Origin: Nocardia vermiculata NBRC 100427
GTDB taxonomy: Bacteria; Actinomycetota; Actinomycetes; Mycobacteriales; Mycobacteriaceae
Length of the DNA: 64,000 bases
Direction of reading: 5' to 3'
Assembly: GCF_001613265.1 (NCBI RefSeq)
Contig: NZ_BDCA01000002.1
Span: forward strand, 62,001 to 126,000
A model generated the notes under the pieces. The model made no database searches. It was given only the letters and a program-made list of their open reading frames with translations, and was not told where the DNA came from. Each line of letters starts with the position of its first letter. Within the stretch, counting starts at the first letter, position 1. Position numbers and translations under genes: made by a program. Shown in pieces: positions 54,918-64,000 of this stretch.

Positions 54918-55173
54918 CGTCTGCGCCTCCTTCTCTCCAAACGAAGCAGATGCGCCACTGGGAGTTCACCCGAATACTGTGCTGCCCACGACGGTCGCCG
55001 ACCAATCGCTCCAGCCGATTCCCGGGAGGAATCCGAAGATCCTCCACGCCGTTGGCGGCGTGGATCAGTTCAAGCTTCCTCAAGGTCGCGCGCTGCACGA
55101 TTCGGTCGATACCCTTGGCGTACTGCTCATGCCAGATCCGCTCAGTGTCCTTGTTCCCAAACGACCTGATCAC
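54892..55173 (-). CDS. higB: HigB/RelE family mRNA interferase toxin
   Basis: A 93-aa RelE-fold toxin beginning IRSFGNKDTERIWHEQ. RLERLVGDRRGQHSIRVNSQWRICFVW carries the conserved basic residues and the strand-end Arg used for ribosome-dependent mRNA cleavage in this family. Start GTG 55173. It precedes and overlaps higA. Confidence 0.95.
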   Translation of the reverse strand: MIRSFGNKDTERIWHEQYAKGIDRIVQRATLRKLELIHAANGVEDLRIPPGNRLERLVGDRRGQHSIRVNSQWRICFVWREGGADDVELVDYH

Positions 55174-55201
55174 ACCTTCACAGTATAACGCGATGCGTCA
55201 A

Positions 55202-55216
55202 TAACGCTAGTCGTTA
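55202..55216. promoter_or_regulatory. probable HigA operator
   Basis: TAACGCTAGTCGTTA: perfect 5-bp arms TAACG/CGTTA with a 5-bp centre, 29 bp before the higB start. TAACG recurs at 55186-55190. Dyad symmetry and position fit HigA autoregulation. Confidence 0.6.
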
Positions 55217-55324
55217 AAGAAGGTTTGTCGTTGCCCCTCCGCGACACAGTCCCCGCTCAGGTCCATCTGATCCACGCTCTTCACCTATGGGTACATCACG
55301 GCGGCAATCACGTGCGAGCACCCT

Positions 55325-55969
55325 TCACCCACGCGGCTTCCTGTTCCACAGTTGGTGCGTCAGACCGCTGGACGTGCCGATGGTTTCGACGGTGAACCGA
55401 TCTTCCATGCCCACCAAGTGATCCCAGATCCGCACACCGGCACCGAGTACGACCGGAACGATCGCGATGTGCAGGAAATCGACGAGATCCGCTTGGAGGA
55501 ACTGGTTCACGGTCGAGGGCCCGCCACCGAGCCGGACATCCAGGCCGCCGGCCGCATCTTGCGCCAAGCGCAGCACTTCCTCCGGTGCGGCGTCCACGAA
55601 GTGGAAGCTGGTCCCGTTGGCGAACTCGATGGTTTCGCGAGGGTAGTGCGTCAGGATGAAGACCGGGGTAAGGAACGGCGGGGCATCCTCCCACCAGCCC
55701 TGCCACCCGTCGTCCGGCCATTCGCCGGTCTGCGGGCCGAATTTGCGGCGGCCCATGATCTCCGCCCCGATACCTTGCCCCCACATGCTGAACAGGGCTC
55801 GGTCCACGGTGACAGGTTCGTCGACGCCGTGCACGCCATGGATGACGCGACCATCGAACTTACCGAAGAGCGCCTGAGCACCACCGATCGGCTCGTCGAA
55901 GGTGACGTAATCGCCTGCGGCATAACCATCCGACGAAACGAACAGGTTGTGGACTCGGGTGCGAGACAT
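55325..55969 (-). CDS. dihydrofolate reductase family protein (RibD C-terminal type)
   Basis: A 214-aa protein of the YyaP/RibD_C group of DHFR-like reductases: VHNLFVSSDGYAAG at the N terminus, AEIMGRRKFGPQ and LGGGPSTVNQFLQADLVDFL with the conserved GGG, and VPVVLGAGVRIW near the end. Likely an NADPH-dependent reductase of unknown substrate rather than true DHFR. It is divergent from the HxlR regulator, with shared half-sites in the gap. Confidence 0.9.
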   Translation of the reverse strand: MSRTRVHNLFVSSDGYAAGDYVTFDEPIGGAQALFGKFDGRVIHGVHGVDEPVTVDRALFSMWGQGIGAEIMGRRKFGPQTGEWPDDGWQGWWEDAPPFLTPVFILTHYPRETIEFANGTSFHFVDAAPEEVLRLAQDAAGGLDVRLGGGPSTVNQFLQADLVDFLHIAIVPVVLGAGVRIWDHLVGMEDRFTVETIGTSSGLTHQLWNRKPRG

Positions 55970-55984
55970 GGCGGCTCCGATTCA

Positions 55985-56030
55985 AGTGATTGCATAATGA
56001 AATCACTCACACCGTAACGTAGAGTGATTT
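55985..56030. promoter_or_regulatory. HxlR-type half-sites between the divergent genes
   Basis: Three related half-sites lie in the gap: AGTGATT (55985-55991), AAATCACT (56000-56007) and AGTGATTT (56023-56030). The first two and the last two form inverted pairs. They lie between divergent reductase and regulator genes, as expected for a regulator controlling both. Confidence 0.6.
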
Positions 56031-56056
56031 CTGTCTGCAAGCACTATGGAGGTCGG

Positions 56057-56554
56057 ATGGCGAGAACACAGCCGCGATCGGGGTGCGCGATCAACGCAGC
56101 AGTAGAAGTACTGGGCGATGGGTGGAGCCTCATCGTGCTCCGAGACATCGTTTTCGGCGGTCGCAGACACTTCCGCGAACTCCTGACCCGCAACGACGAA
56201 GGCATCGCGTCCAACATCCTCGCCGGCCGCCTCCGAAACCTGGTCCAGGAGGGCCTGCTCACTCGCGACGAAGTGCTGCGCGGGCAGCGGGCGACGTACT
56301 CGCTCACCGAAGCAGGGATTCAGACCGTCCCGGTGATGGTGGCGCTCGGCGCCTGGGGCATGCACCACCGCGACACATCACCGGAACTGACGGTCCGAGC
56401 CCAGATCCTGGCAGAGTCCCCGCAGCTCGTCGCTGACCTCATCGACGAACTCCGAGAGATTCACCTCGGCATTGCGCGACCCGACCCCGCACGGCCGCTC
56501 GCGTCCGAACAACTCCGGCAAGCATTCGAGTCGATCTCGAAGCGCGGCATATGA
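56057..56554 (+). CDS. HxlR family winged helix-turn-helix regulator
   Basis: A 165-aa HxlR regulator. GCAINAAVEVLGDGWSLIVLRDI is preceded by the conserved N-terminal Cys, and FRELLTRNDEGIASNILAGRL is the recognition helix region. ATG 56057 has GGAGG just upstream and is preferred to an in-frame ATG at 56024. HxlR proteins often sense aldehydes or redox state through that Cys (family knowledge). Probable target is the divergent reductase. Confidence 0.93.
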   Translation: MARTQPRSGCAINAAVEVLGDGWSLIVLRDIVFGGRRHFRELLTRNDEGIASNILAGRLRNLVQEGLLTRDEVLRGQRATYSLTEAGIQTVPVMVALGAWGMHHRDTSPELTVRAQILAESPQLVADLIDELREIHLGIARPDPARPLASEQLRQAFESISKRGI

Positions 56555-56567
56555 GCCACACCGTCAG

Positions 56568-56580
56568 ATACAGTTTGTAT
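56568..56580. promoter_or_regulatory. candidate HipB operator
   Basis: ATACAGTTTGTAT: perfect 5-bp arms ATACA/TGTAT around GTT, 66 bp before the hipB-like gene. GCAGT/ACTGC follows at about 56587-56604. Position suggests autoregulation. Confidence 0.45.
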
Positions 56581-56646
56581 GACTACAGCAGTCGCCACAA
56601 CTGCTCAATATGACTGCTATACTCGTCACAAGCGAGAGGGGCGGCG

Positions 56647-56934
56647 ATGGCTGGGTACCGGATCGACCGACAGATCACGGCCTTCGGCGAGCACGTGCGC
56701 GGCTGGCGAATGGTCCTGGGACTCACGGCTGCGCAGGTCGCCGAGCGAGCCAATATCACGCGAGACACATTACGCAAGATCGAGACCGGAGACCCGAGCG
56801 TGAGCTTCCGCAACGTCACTCAGGTACTCCGTGCTCTCGGCGTGCTCGACCAAGCCGTCGATGCCATCGACCCCCTACGCAGCGACGTCGGCCGCCTCCG
56901 CGCCCACAACCTCACGAAAAAGCGCGCACGATGA
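56647..56934 (+). CDS. HipB-like XRE family antitoxin
   Basis: A 95-aa helix-turn-helix protein. FGEHVRGWRMVLGLTAAQVA and NITRDTLRKIETGDPSVSF are typical of XRE proteins paired with HipA kinases. Start ATG 56647 follows GAGAGGGGCG. Its stop overlaps the start of the truncated hipA-like gene (ATGA). It may now act alone as a regulator, as the kinase is internally deleted. Confidence 0.85.
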   Translation: MAGYRIDRQITAFGEHVRGWRMVLGLTAAQVAERANITRDTLRKIETGDPSVSFRNVTQVLRALGVLDQAVDAIDPLRSDVGRLRAHNLTKKRAR

Positions 56935-57482
56935 CTACCGTCGAAGTCTTCATCGACCAGGCAGGACGAACCCGTCTCGTCGGCCAGGCGCATTTCACCC
57001 GGACGCGCGGCCATATCTCCACGACGTTCATCTACGCCGATATCGCCGAGGCGAAACGCGACCTGTCACTATCACCGAGGCGGGACCATCACGAACTCTA
57101 CGACCGCGTCATCGCGAGCGTCGCGCTCGGCAATACCGACGACCATCTGCGCAACCACGGCTTCCTCACCGACCACGGTTCGTGGACGCTGAGCCCCGCC
57201 TTCGACGTGAATCCGAACCCGGATCCGTGGCGGCCCCGGTCGACCTCGATCATGGGGGCCGACGCGCCACCCGACGAGGTGGACGGCCTACTCGCCCTGG
57301 CCGACGAGTGCAGCCTGACGATCGGACAGGCCCGCCAGAGGATGGTGCGCATCGCCTCGTCGCTGGCCGATTGGCGCGACCGGGCCCGCAAGAACCGGAT
57401 CAACGAGCAGGAGATCGCTCTGATGGCCGAGTCGATCGAGCCACGGCTGGCGGCAGTACACAAAGGAGCCCGATCCGACTGA
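56931..57482 (+). CDS. internally deleted HipA-like protein (183 aa)
   Basis: Residues 1-40 match the HipA N terminus (VEVFIDQAGRTRLVGQAHF, then TTFIYADIA). The sequence then jumps, in frame at about residue 41, to the C-lobe: HELYDRVIASVALGNTDDHL with the catalytic Asp70 and Asn75 of the NTDDHxxN motif, and LSPAFDVNP with metal-ligand Asp92. Full HipA proteins are about 400-440 aa, so roughly 220 residues, including the P-loop and ATP-binding lobe, are missing. The frame is intact, but kinase activity is unlikely. It may be a decayed or repurposed toxin. Confidence 0.8.
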   Translation: MTTVEVFIDQAGRTRLVGQAHFTRTRGHISTTFIYADIAEAKRDLSLSPRRDHHELYDRVIASVALGNTDDHLRNHGFLTDHGSWTLSPAFDVNPNPDPWRPRSTSIMGADAPPDEVDGLLALADECSLTIGQARQRMVRIASSLADWRDRARKNRINEQEIALMAESIEPRLAAVHKGARSD

Positions 57483-57627
57483 TGCGCTCCTCACCGGACA
57501 TGATGGGCAGGCGATGACGACCGGTATCGAACGCGGCTCTGTTTCCCGCGGCCGTCGCGCCAGCGACGACCAGAGCCCGGCGCCGCAATGAGGCCCCCTC
57601 GTCCACCTGAAAGGAAGACCGTCGCGC

Positions 57628-58323
57628 ATGAAATCTTCTGAAGTCGATGCTCTCGTCATCGATGTACTCGGAACTCTCGTAGACGAGCCGGCGGGCATCA
57701 CTGCGGGCATTCGCGCCTTCGCCCCGTCGCTGGACGAACAGACTGTCCTGGGTCTACTCGAGCTGTGGCACAGCAGTATCGATCGTGAACAACGCCGGAT
57801 CGTCGCAGGAGATCGCCCCTACGCCACCAGTCGCGTTCTGGATCACGAGGCAGCAGCCCTCGTCGCGGAAAGGGTCGGCATCGACGACCCGGCGGCGATC
57901 ACACGCCTCGCCGAGTCGGCCGAGCACTTGCCGCCCTGGACCGATACGGTCGCCGGTCTGGCCGCCTTGGCCGAACGATTCCCGCTGCTCGGCCTGTCCA
58001 ACGCAAGTAGGTCACATCTGCTCGAGCTCAACTTTCATGCGGGTCTTCGATGGCATCAGGCACTGTCGGCCGAAGACGCTCGAACCTACAAACCGGCACC
58101 AGCCGTATACGAGCTTGCGATCGCAGCGTCCGCAGTTCCGCCACAGCGACTGCTCATGGTCGCCGCCCATGCCTGGGACCTGCGCGGAGCCCAGAACGTG
58201 GGGATGCGAACCGCCTATGTCGCGCGCCCGGTCGGCGATCCCCCCAGCGCCACGGATCGATTCGACTTCCACGCCGAGGATCTCACCGACTTGGCCGGCC
58301 AGCTCGCGGCGTCTCCGGACTGA
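57628..58323 (+). CDS. haloacid dehalogenase type II-like HAD hydrolase
   Basis: A 231-aa HAD protein. Motif I is VIDVLGTLVD (nucleophile Asp), motif II LLGLSNAS, motif III the Lys in ARTYKPAPAVYEL, and motif IV MVAAHAWDLRGAQNVGM, all in the form seen in L-2-haloacid dehalogenases. Start ATG 57628 with AAGGAAG upstream. Whether it dehalogenates or is a phosphatase cannot be told. Solitary. Confidence 0.9.
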   Translation: MKSSEVDALVIDVLGTLVDEPAGITAGIRAFAPSLDEQTVLGLLELWHSSIDREQRRIVAGDRPYATSRVLDHEAAALVAERVGIDDPAAITRLAESAEHLPPWTDTVAGLAALAERFPLLGLSNASRSHLLELNFHAGLRWHQALSAEDARTYKPAPAVYELAIAASAVPPQRLLMVAAHAWDLRGAQNVGMRTAYVARPVGDPPSATDRFDFHAEDLTDLAGQLAASPD

Positions 58324-58350
58324 GCACGCGTGACGTGCCGCAACCGTTGT

Positions 58351-59430
58351 CTACACGTTGAAGCGGAACTCGACCACGTCTCCGTCGTGCATGACGTAGT
58401 CCTTGCCTTCCATCCGCACCTTGCCCGCCGACTTGGCGGCAGCCATGGACCCCGCCTCGACCAGGTCGTCGAAACCGACGACCTCGGCCTTGATGAAGCC
58501 GCGCTCGAAATCGGTGTGGATGACACCGGCTGCCTTGGGCGCGGTGTCGCCCTGGTGGATCGTCCAGGCGCGGGCCTCTTTCGGGCCGGCGGTGAGGTAG
58601 GTCTGCAGGCCGAGGGTGTGGAAACCGGCGCGGGCCAGGCCGTGCAGGCCGGGTTCGGTCTGGCCGATGGATTCCAGGAGTTCCAGGGCGGATTCGGCGT
58701 CGAGTTCCAGGAGTTCGGCTTCGACTTTGGCGTCGAGGAAGACGGCGTCGGCGGGTGCCACGCCGGCTTGCAATTCGGCGATGCGGGCCTCGTCGGTGAG
58801 GACCGATTCGTCGGCGTTGAAGACGTAGAGGAACGGCTTGGTGGTCAGCAGTGACAGTTCCTTCAGCAGGTCGGCGTCGATCTTGTCGCGGACCGCGTAC
58901 AGGGTCTTGCCCTCGTTCAGGAACTCCTGCGCCTGCTTGGCGGCGTCGGCGACCGGCTTGCGGTCCTTTTTGACCTTGGCTTCCTTGTCGAGGCGGACGA
59001 CCGCCTTCTCCAGGGTCTGCAGGTCGGCGAGGATCAGCTCGGTTTCGATGACCTCGATGTCGCTGAGCGGGTCGACCTTGCCGTCGACGTGGACCACGTC
59101 GTCATCGGCGAAGACGCGGACCACCTGGCAGATGGCGTCGGCCTCGCGGATGTTGGCGAGGAATTTGTTGCCAAGACCGGCGCCTTCGGAGGCGCCCTTC
59201 ACGATGCCGGCGATGTCGACGAACGACACCGTCGCGGGGACGATGCGTTCGGAACCGAAGATCCCGGCGAGCGTGTCCAGCCTCGGGTCGGGCAGCGGGA
59301 CCACGCCGACGTTGGGCTCGATGGTCGCGAACGGGTAGTTGGCCGCGAGCACGTCGTTGCGGGTCAAGGCGTTGAACAGCGTCGATTTTCCGACGTTGGG
59401 CAGGCCGACGATTCCGAGGGTGAGACTCAC
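58351..59430 (-). CDS. ychF: redox-regulated ATPase/GTPase YchF (OLA1 family)
   Basis: A 359-aa Obg-related P-loop protein. G1 is [26 protein letters not shown] is G3 and its extension, and the base-recognition motif is NADE (NxxE), which is why this family prefers ATP over GTP. A helical domain and a C-terminal TGS domain ([22 protein letters not shown]) follow. GTG start at 59430. Confidence 0.97.
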   Translation of the reverse strand: MSLTLGIVGLPNVGKSTLFNALTRNDVLAANYPFATIEPNVGVVPLPDPRLDTLAGIFGSERIVPATVSFVDIAGIVKGASEGAGLGNKFLANIREADAICQVVRVFADDDVVHVDGKVDPLSDIEVIETELILADLQTLEKAVVRLDKEAKVKKDRKPVADAAKQAQEFLNEGKTLYAVRDKIDADLLKELSLLTTKPFLYVFNADESVLTDEARIAELQAGVAPADAVFLDAKVEAELLELDAESALELLESIGQTEPGLHGLARAGFHTLGLQTYLTAGPKEARAWTIHQGDTAPKAAGVIHTDFERGFIKAEVVGFDDLVEAGSMAAAKSAGKVRMEGKDYVMHDGDVVEFRFNV

Positions 59431-59539
59431 GAGTGCAGAAGTCTACTTGCCGGGCACCCAGGGGCCACATCTGCCCAGGTAGTGAGTGCCGACCGAGTGA
59501 GGTGCCGTGCACCGAGAATTGCCGGGGTTGCACTTCTAG

Positions 59540-59553
59540 TAGACCAGTCGTAT
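59540..59553 (+). promoter_or_regulatory. shared 14-bp operator, site 1 (hydrolase gene)
   Basis: TAGACCAGTCGTAT lies 50 bp before the alpha/beta hydrolase start and is identical, in reverse complement, to site 2 before the TetR gene. The core GACCAGTC has dyad character (GACYRGTC). Confidence 0.7.
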
Positions 59554-59555
59554 AG

Positions 59556-60440
<885 letters not shown>

Positions 60441-60481
60441 TCCTGCGCCCGACGAACCGCAGGCACAGTCGAACATCAACC

Positions 60482-60495
60482 ATACGACTGGTCTA
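60482..60495 (+). promoter_or_regulatory. shared 14-bp operator, site 2 (TetR gene)
   Basis: ATACGACTGGTCTA, the exact reverse complement of site 1, ends 12 bp before the TetR start codon, indicating autoregulation. Confidence 0.7.
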
Positions 60496-60507
60496 ATTGG
60501 TGATACG

Positions 60508-61104
60508 ATGTCGCACATGAAAGCCACCGGGGGTGACACCCGCAGCAATATCATCGACGCCGCCCGGCAGATCCTCCCCCGCAAGGGGTATGCGGCAGTG
60601 GGAATCAACGAGATCCTCACCGCCGCCGGGGTTCCGAAGGGGTCCTTCTACCACTTCTTCGGATCCAAGGACGCTTTCGGCGAGGCAGTGATGCAGGCCT
60701 ACTACGCCGACTACCTGGCGAGCATGGACCGCATCCTCGCCGAGTCCGGGCTGACCGCGGCCCAGCGACTGATGAACTACTGGCAGGACTGGCGCGAGAT
60801 GCAAAGCGCCGACGACTGTCAGGGCAGGTGCCTGACAGTCAAGCTCAGCGCGGAGGTATCCGACCTGTCGGAGCCGATGCGGCTCACTCTGAAACAGGGC
60901 ACCACCGCCATGATCGACCGACTGGAACGAGCGATCACGGCCGGCCTGCAGGACGAGTCGCTCACGATCGACGGTACCGCCCACGACACCGCACGCGCCC
61001 TGTACGACATGTGGCTGGGAGCGAGTCTCATGGTCAAAATCCACCGCAACGCCGCCCCGTTCGACACTACGATGACAGTCACGCGTCAGCTTCTCCATCT
61101 GTAA
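60508..61104 (+). CDS. TetR family regulator, NemR/AcuR-like
   Basis: A 198-aa regulator. The helix-turn-helix is VGINEILTAAGVPKGSFYHFF, and the C-terminal domain contains QSADDCQGRCLTVKLSAE with Cys104 and Cys108 where NemR/AcuR-type proteins have reactive cysteines sensing electrophiles such as quinones, glyoxals or bleach. It lies between the hydrolase and DJ-1 genes, and all three promoters share one motif. Start ATG 60508 (ATG 60517 possible). Confidence 0.92.
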   Translation: MSHMKATGGDTRSNIIDAARQILPRKGYAAVGINEILTAAGVPKGSFYHFFGSKDAFGEAVMQAYYADYLASMDRILAESGLTAAQRLMNYWQDWREMQSADDCQGRCLTVKLSAEVSDLSEPMRLTLKQGTTAMIDRLERAITAGLQDESLTIDGTAHDTARALYDMWLGASLMVKIHRNAAPFDTTMTVTRQLLHL

Positions 61105-61163
61105 GAACAGACCACAGCCCCGAATGGCTCGAGCATCGGTTGTACCTCACTCTGCAGAATCGG

Positions 61164-61177
61164 AGACGACCGGTCTA
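61164..61177 (+). promoter_or_regulatory. shared operator, site 3 (DJ-1/PfpI gene)
   Basis: AGACGACCGGTCTA matches site 2 at 12 of 14 positions and contains the perfect palindrome GACCGGTC. It lies 13 bp before the DJ-1 family start, overlapping the region just upstream of the ribosome site. Confidence 0.65.
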
Positions 61178-61190
61178 CTAAAGGAGTATC

Positions 61191-61889
61191 ATGAAGATTC
61201 TCATCGTCCTCACCTCCCACGACGAACTCGGCAACACCGGACGTAAGACCGGCTTCTGGCTGGAAGAACTCGCCGCCCCCTATTACCGCTTCACCGACGC
61301 CGGTGCCGAGGTCGTGCTCGCCTCACCCAAGGGCGGCAGGCCGCCACTGGATCCCAAGAGCAATGAGCCCAACTTCCAGACCGAAGAAACCCACCGCTTC
61401 GAGGCCGACCCGGAAGCGATGGCCGCGCTCGAGCACACCGCCCGTCTCGACTCCGTCTCCGCGGACGACTTCGACACCGTCTTCTACCCCGGTGGTCACG
61501 GACCGCTGTGGGACCTGGCCGAAGACCCGGTCTCCGTGCGGCTCATCGAGACCGTCCTGCGGTCCGGCAAACCACTCGCCCTCGTCTGCCATGCCCCGGG
61601 CGCCCTACGCCACGCCACCAACCCCGATGGCACACCCCTCGTCCGGGGCCGGCAGGTCACCGGTTTCACCAACGGGGAAGAAGCCGACGCCGGTCTGACC
61701 GATGTCGTCCCCTTCCTCGTCGAGGACGAACTGAAGCGACTCGGTGCCGATTACTCCAAGGTCGGCAACTGGCAACCCTACGTCCGCACCGACGGCCTGC
61801 TGATCACCGGTCAGAGCCCGGCCTCCTCCGGCCCTGCCGCCGACGCTCTCCTCGCCCTCCTCGCCGAGGTCGGCACGGGCCGCGGATGA
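61191..61889 (+). CDS. DJ-1/PfpI family protein (type 1 glutamine amidotransferase-like, Hsp31-type)
   Basis: A 232-aa protein. The nucleophile Cys133-His134 is in LALVCHAPGAL, a conserved Glu near residue 25 follows GRKTGFWLEELAAPY, and YPGGHGPLWDL is present. These are hallmarks of Hsp31-like glyoxalase III/chaperone proteins that detoxify methylglyoxal. Start ATG 61191 has AAGGAG upstream. With the NemR-like TetR and shared operator it is probably part of a carbonyl-stress response. Confidence 0.92.
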   Translation: MKILIVLTSHDELGNTGRKTGFWLEELAAPYYRFTDAGAEVVLASPKGGRPPLDPKSNEPNFQTEETHRFEADPEAMAALEHTARLDSVSADDFDTVFYPGGHGPLWDLAEDPVSVRLIETVLRSGKPLALVCHAPGALRHATNPDGTPLVRGRQVTGFTNGEEADAGLTDVVPFLVEDELKRLGADYSKVGNWQPYVRTDGLLITGQSPASSGPAADALLALLAEVGTGRG

Positions 61890-61913
61890 CGATCGCACCG
61901 GGTTGACCGCCCA

Positions 61914-61949
61914 CCCCTCGGCCTCAGCGATTCCGCTGGGGCCGAGGGG
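61914..61949 (+). terminator. strong stem-loop terminator after the DJ-1 family gene
   Basis: CCCCTCGGCCTCAGCG (61914-61929) pairs with CGCTGGGGCCGAGGGG (61934-61949) at 15 of 16 positions around a 4-nt loop, followed by CTTT. It lies 24 bp after the stop. Confidence 0.85.
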
Positions 61950-62158
61950 CTTTCCGTGATACCCAGAGCAGTCCGTACCAGGCACGTTCCGCGCAACTCA
62001 CGGCATCCGAACTGCCCGACCACGGCTGCCGGCGAGTGGAATCGCGCACCGCTGACCGGGCGGCGCCCCACCCGAGCATCCCGCGCGGGCGCCCGGTTGT
62101 GTCATAGCCTCGGATAGTTCCACTGATCGGTTCACCGCGGCGACAGAAGGAGCGCGCA

Positions 62159-64000
62159 GTGCCTACGCCGGAGGACGAGGTCGACACGGTCACAGACGTC
62201 GGCGACACGGCCGCAGCGGCGGCCGAGGACGAGGCCCAGGCCGCGAAACGAGCGAAGATCGAAGGAATCGTTCGCGTCGTCATCATGTTCCTGATGCCGT
62301 TGGCGATGGTCGGCATGATGGTCTGGGGCTATATGGGGGCGATGCATTCCCCGACGCCCCGCGACATGCCGATCGTCGTGTCGGGGCAGGACGCCGGACA
62401 GTTCGCGAACGCGCTCGAAGGCGCCGACGGGGATGCCGTGGATGTTCGAGTCGACGCCGATCCGGACAGTGCTCGTCACCAGGTGATCGATCGGAAGGCC
62501 GCGGGGGCCGTCGTTGTCGACGGTACGAACGCGACGCTGTTCACCGCGAGTGGCGCCGGATCATCGCAGGCGACGGTCGTCACCACTCTGGTGACCCCGG
62601 TGGCCCTCGCGCAGGGAATGACGGTGCAGACCGAAGATCTGGTGCCCTTGCCTGCGAACGATCCGGTCGGGCTCGGCGCGATGTTCATGACGACAGCGAT
62701 CGTCATGGCCGGCTATCTGCCGCTGTCGTTCATGCTCTCGAATTCACCGCAGCTGCTTCGACTCCGGAGATTCCTCCCGCTCCTGCTCGGCTGGGCCGTC
62801 TTGATTTCGGGTGTGATCGCGCTGATCACCTGCCCCATCCTGCATGTCGTTCCGGCCGGTGACCTGCTGCCGGTGATGGGTATCGCGGTGCTCGGCGTGG
62901 TGGCGATCGGCCTGGTGCAACTGTTCTTCACCCGAGTATTCGGTGCGATGGCGACACTGCTGGCCATGTTGCTGCTCATGGTGCTCGGTATGCCGAGCTC
63001 CAATTTGAGCATTTCGATCTACACGGCACCTCCGCTCTACGACGTCTTTCACGCGTTCCTACCGTTGCCCGCCATCGGTGAGGCGCTGCGCTCGGTGCTG
63101 TACTTCGACGGCGACGGTGCCGGCAAACATCTGATGGTGCTGGGGATCGGCGGCGCGGCCGGGCTGATCCTCACGCTGGTGGTCGACCGGCGCAAACGGA
63201 GGAAGTCAGCGTCGGCGACGGTGCGCATCAGCATCCCGTCACTGCGCGGAGCAACGCAGCCCGACACCCCGTTCTGGCATTACACCGCCCTGCTGTTCTT
63301 TCCGCTGGCCATGGTCACGATGATGATCACGGCGATGCTCGGCGCGATGCACTCACCGACGCCGAAGGACATGCCGGTCGCGGTCGTCGCGGCATCGCAG
63401 GAGCAGGGACGGGCCGTGGCCGACGGTCTGTCGCAGCAGATGCCGGGCATGTTCGACATTCACGTCGCCGAGTCCGCGGACGACGCGCGGGCACAGGTCA
63501 CCGATCGTGACATCGTCGGCGCGCTCGTGCTGCCCGACGCCGAGAACCCGCAGGCCACCGTCATCATCAACCAGGCGGCGAGCAACAGCGCCGCGCAGGT
63601 GGTCGACACCATCTTCACGCAGGTCGCACAGGCGCAAGGGATGCCGGTAACGACGGACGACGTCGCGCCGCTCCCCGCTCGCGACAGCATGGGCACCGTC
63701 ACGATGTACATCGCGATGGGCTGGTTGCTGGCCGGATTCATGGTGATCATCGTCGGAGCCAACGCCGCCCCGGCGAGCCGGCCGCTGCCGAAACTGCTGC
63801 CCATCGTCGGTGTGTATGCGGCGTTCATGTCCGGCGCAGTGCTGCTCATCGCCGGGCCGATCACCGGCAGCATCGGCGGAGGCCACGGCTGGCAGTTGTG
63901 GGCAACCGGAGCGGTGGCGATCTTCTGTGTGGCGATGTTCGCCACCGTCTTCGAAAGACTCGTCGGGATGCTGGCGATCATTCCGGTGATCGGAGTGCTG
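62159..64000 (+). CDS. duplicated DUF3533/YhgE-Pip-like membrane protein, 3' end outside window
   Basis: An open frame of 614 codons runs from GTG 62159 (AAGGAG six bases upstream) to the window edge. After an acidic cytoplasmic N terminus come two homologous units. Unit 1 begins at about residue 40 and unit 2 at about residue 375; each has a first helix, the motif GAMHSPTPRDMPIVV (residues 60-74) or GAMHSPTPKDMPVAV (395-409), an extracytoplasmic domain, and several further helices. The layout resembles YhgE/Pip or DUF3533 proteins related to ABC-2 permeases and ESX/MmpL-adjacent proteins. Transport role is inferred. Confidence 0.85.
   Translation, partial: MPTPEDEVDTVTDVGDTAAAAAEDEAQAAKRAKIEGIVRVVIMFLMPLAMVGMMVWGYMGAMHSPTPRDMPIVVSGQDAGQFANALEGADGDAVDVRVDADPDSARHQVIDRKAAGAVVVDGTNATLFTASGAGSSQATVVTTLVTPVALAQGMTVQTEDLVPLPANDPVGLGAMFMTTAIVMAGYLPLSFMLSNSPQLLRLRRFLPLLLGWAVLISGVIALITCPILHVVPAGDLLPVMGIAVLGVVAIGLVQLFFTRVFGAMATLLAMLLLMVLGMPSSNLSISIYTAPPLYDVFHAFLPLPAIGEALRSVLYFDGDGAGKHLMVLGIGGAAGLILTLVVDRRKRRKSASATVRISIPSLRGATQPDTPFWHYTALLFFPLAMVTMMITAMLGAMHSPTPKDMPVAVVAASQEQGRAVADGLSQQMPGMFDIHVAESADDARAQVTDRDIVGALVLPDAENPQATVIINQAASNSAAQVVDTIFTQVAQAQGMPVTTDDVAPLPARDSMGTVTMYIAMGWLLAGFMVIIVGANAAPASRPLPKLLPIVGVYAAFMSGAVLLIAGPITGSIGGGHGWQLWATGAVAIFCVAMFATVFERLVGMLAIIPVIGVL

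Overview
The window is a GC-rich, gene-dense actinobacterial chromosome segment with many GTG starts and overlapping GTGA/ATGA stop-start junctions. The gene set points to a mycolic-acid-containing genus, most likely Nocardia or a close relative: pimE and lpqW (phosphatidylinositol mannoside/lipoarabinomannan synthesis), mshB (mycothiol), fbiC (coenzyme F420) and a deazaflavin-dependent nitroreductase. The order pimE, pterin dehydratase, typA, lpqW, mshB, membrane protein, fbiC, ferredoxin, aminotransferase, pruA resembles the Rv1157c-Rv1187 part of the Mycobacterium tuberculosis chromosome. No tRNA, rRNA, CRISPR array, transposase or phage gene was seen.

Positions 1-25.8 kb are mostly core genes. 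They include pruA (cut by the window edge), dapC, ferredoxin, fbiC, two bacterial PH-domain membrane proteins, a GMC oxidoreductase and a three-gene conservon (sensor kinase-like protein, roadblock protein, DUF742). A compact minus-strand operon follows: typA-lpqW-mshB-52-aa protein-membrane protein. After it come a small Cys-rich basic protein, pterin dehydratase and pimE. The stretch ends with a group of envelope-type proteins of unknown role: a secreted Rv1157c-like protein, a 140-aa protein with 26 serines at exact 3-residue spacing, a Tat-exported DUF1906 protein, a tandemly duplicated unknown protein and a CHAP-domain protein.

Positions 25.9-45.8 kb are accessory metabolism and transport. 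They hold a four-gene osmoprotectant-type ABC importer, acetyltransferases, a HAD protein and a frameshifted HpnE-like desaturase. A mycofactocin-type SDR, TetR regulator, P450 and ferredoxin group shares an identical 20-bp operator. Next come an MpaB-type oxygenase, a TetR/nitroreductase pair with a palindromic operator, and a LacI-controlled five-gene operon (FAD oxidoreductase, MFS symporter, zinc dehydrogenase, sugar kinase) with LacI-type palindromes.

Positions 45.9-64 kb are rich in regulator/target pairs: an LmrB/LmrA-like drug exporter and TetR with a 19-codon leader ORF; TetR/quinone oxidoreductase; LysR; amidase with two small membrane proteins; HigBA; an HxlR/reductase pair; HipB with an internally deleted HipA; ychF; and a hydrolase-TetR-DJ-1 group whose three promoters share one 14-bp motif. 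The window ends inside a duplicated DUF3533/YhgE-like membrane protein.
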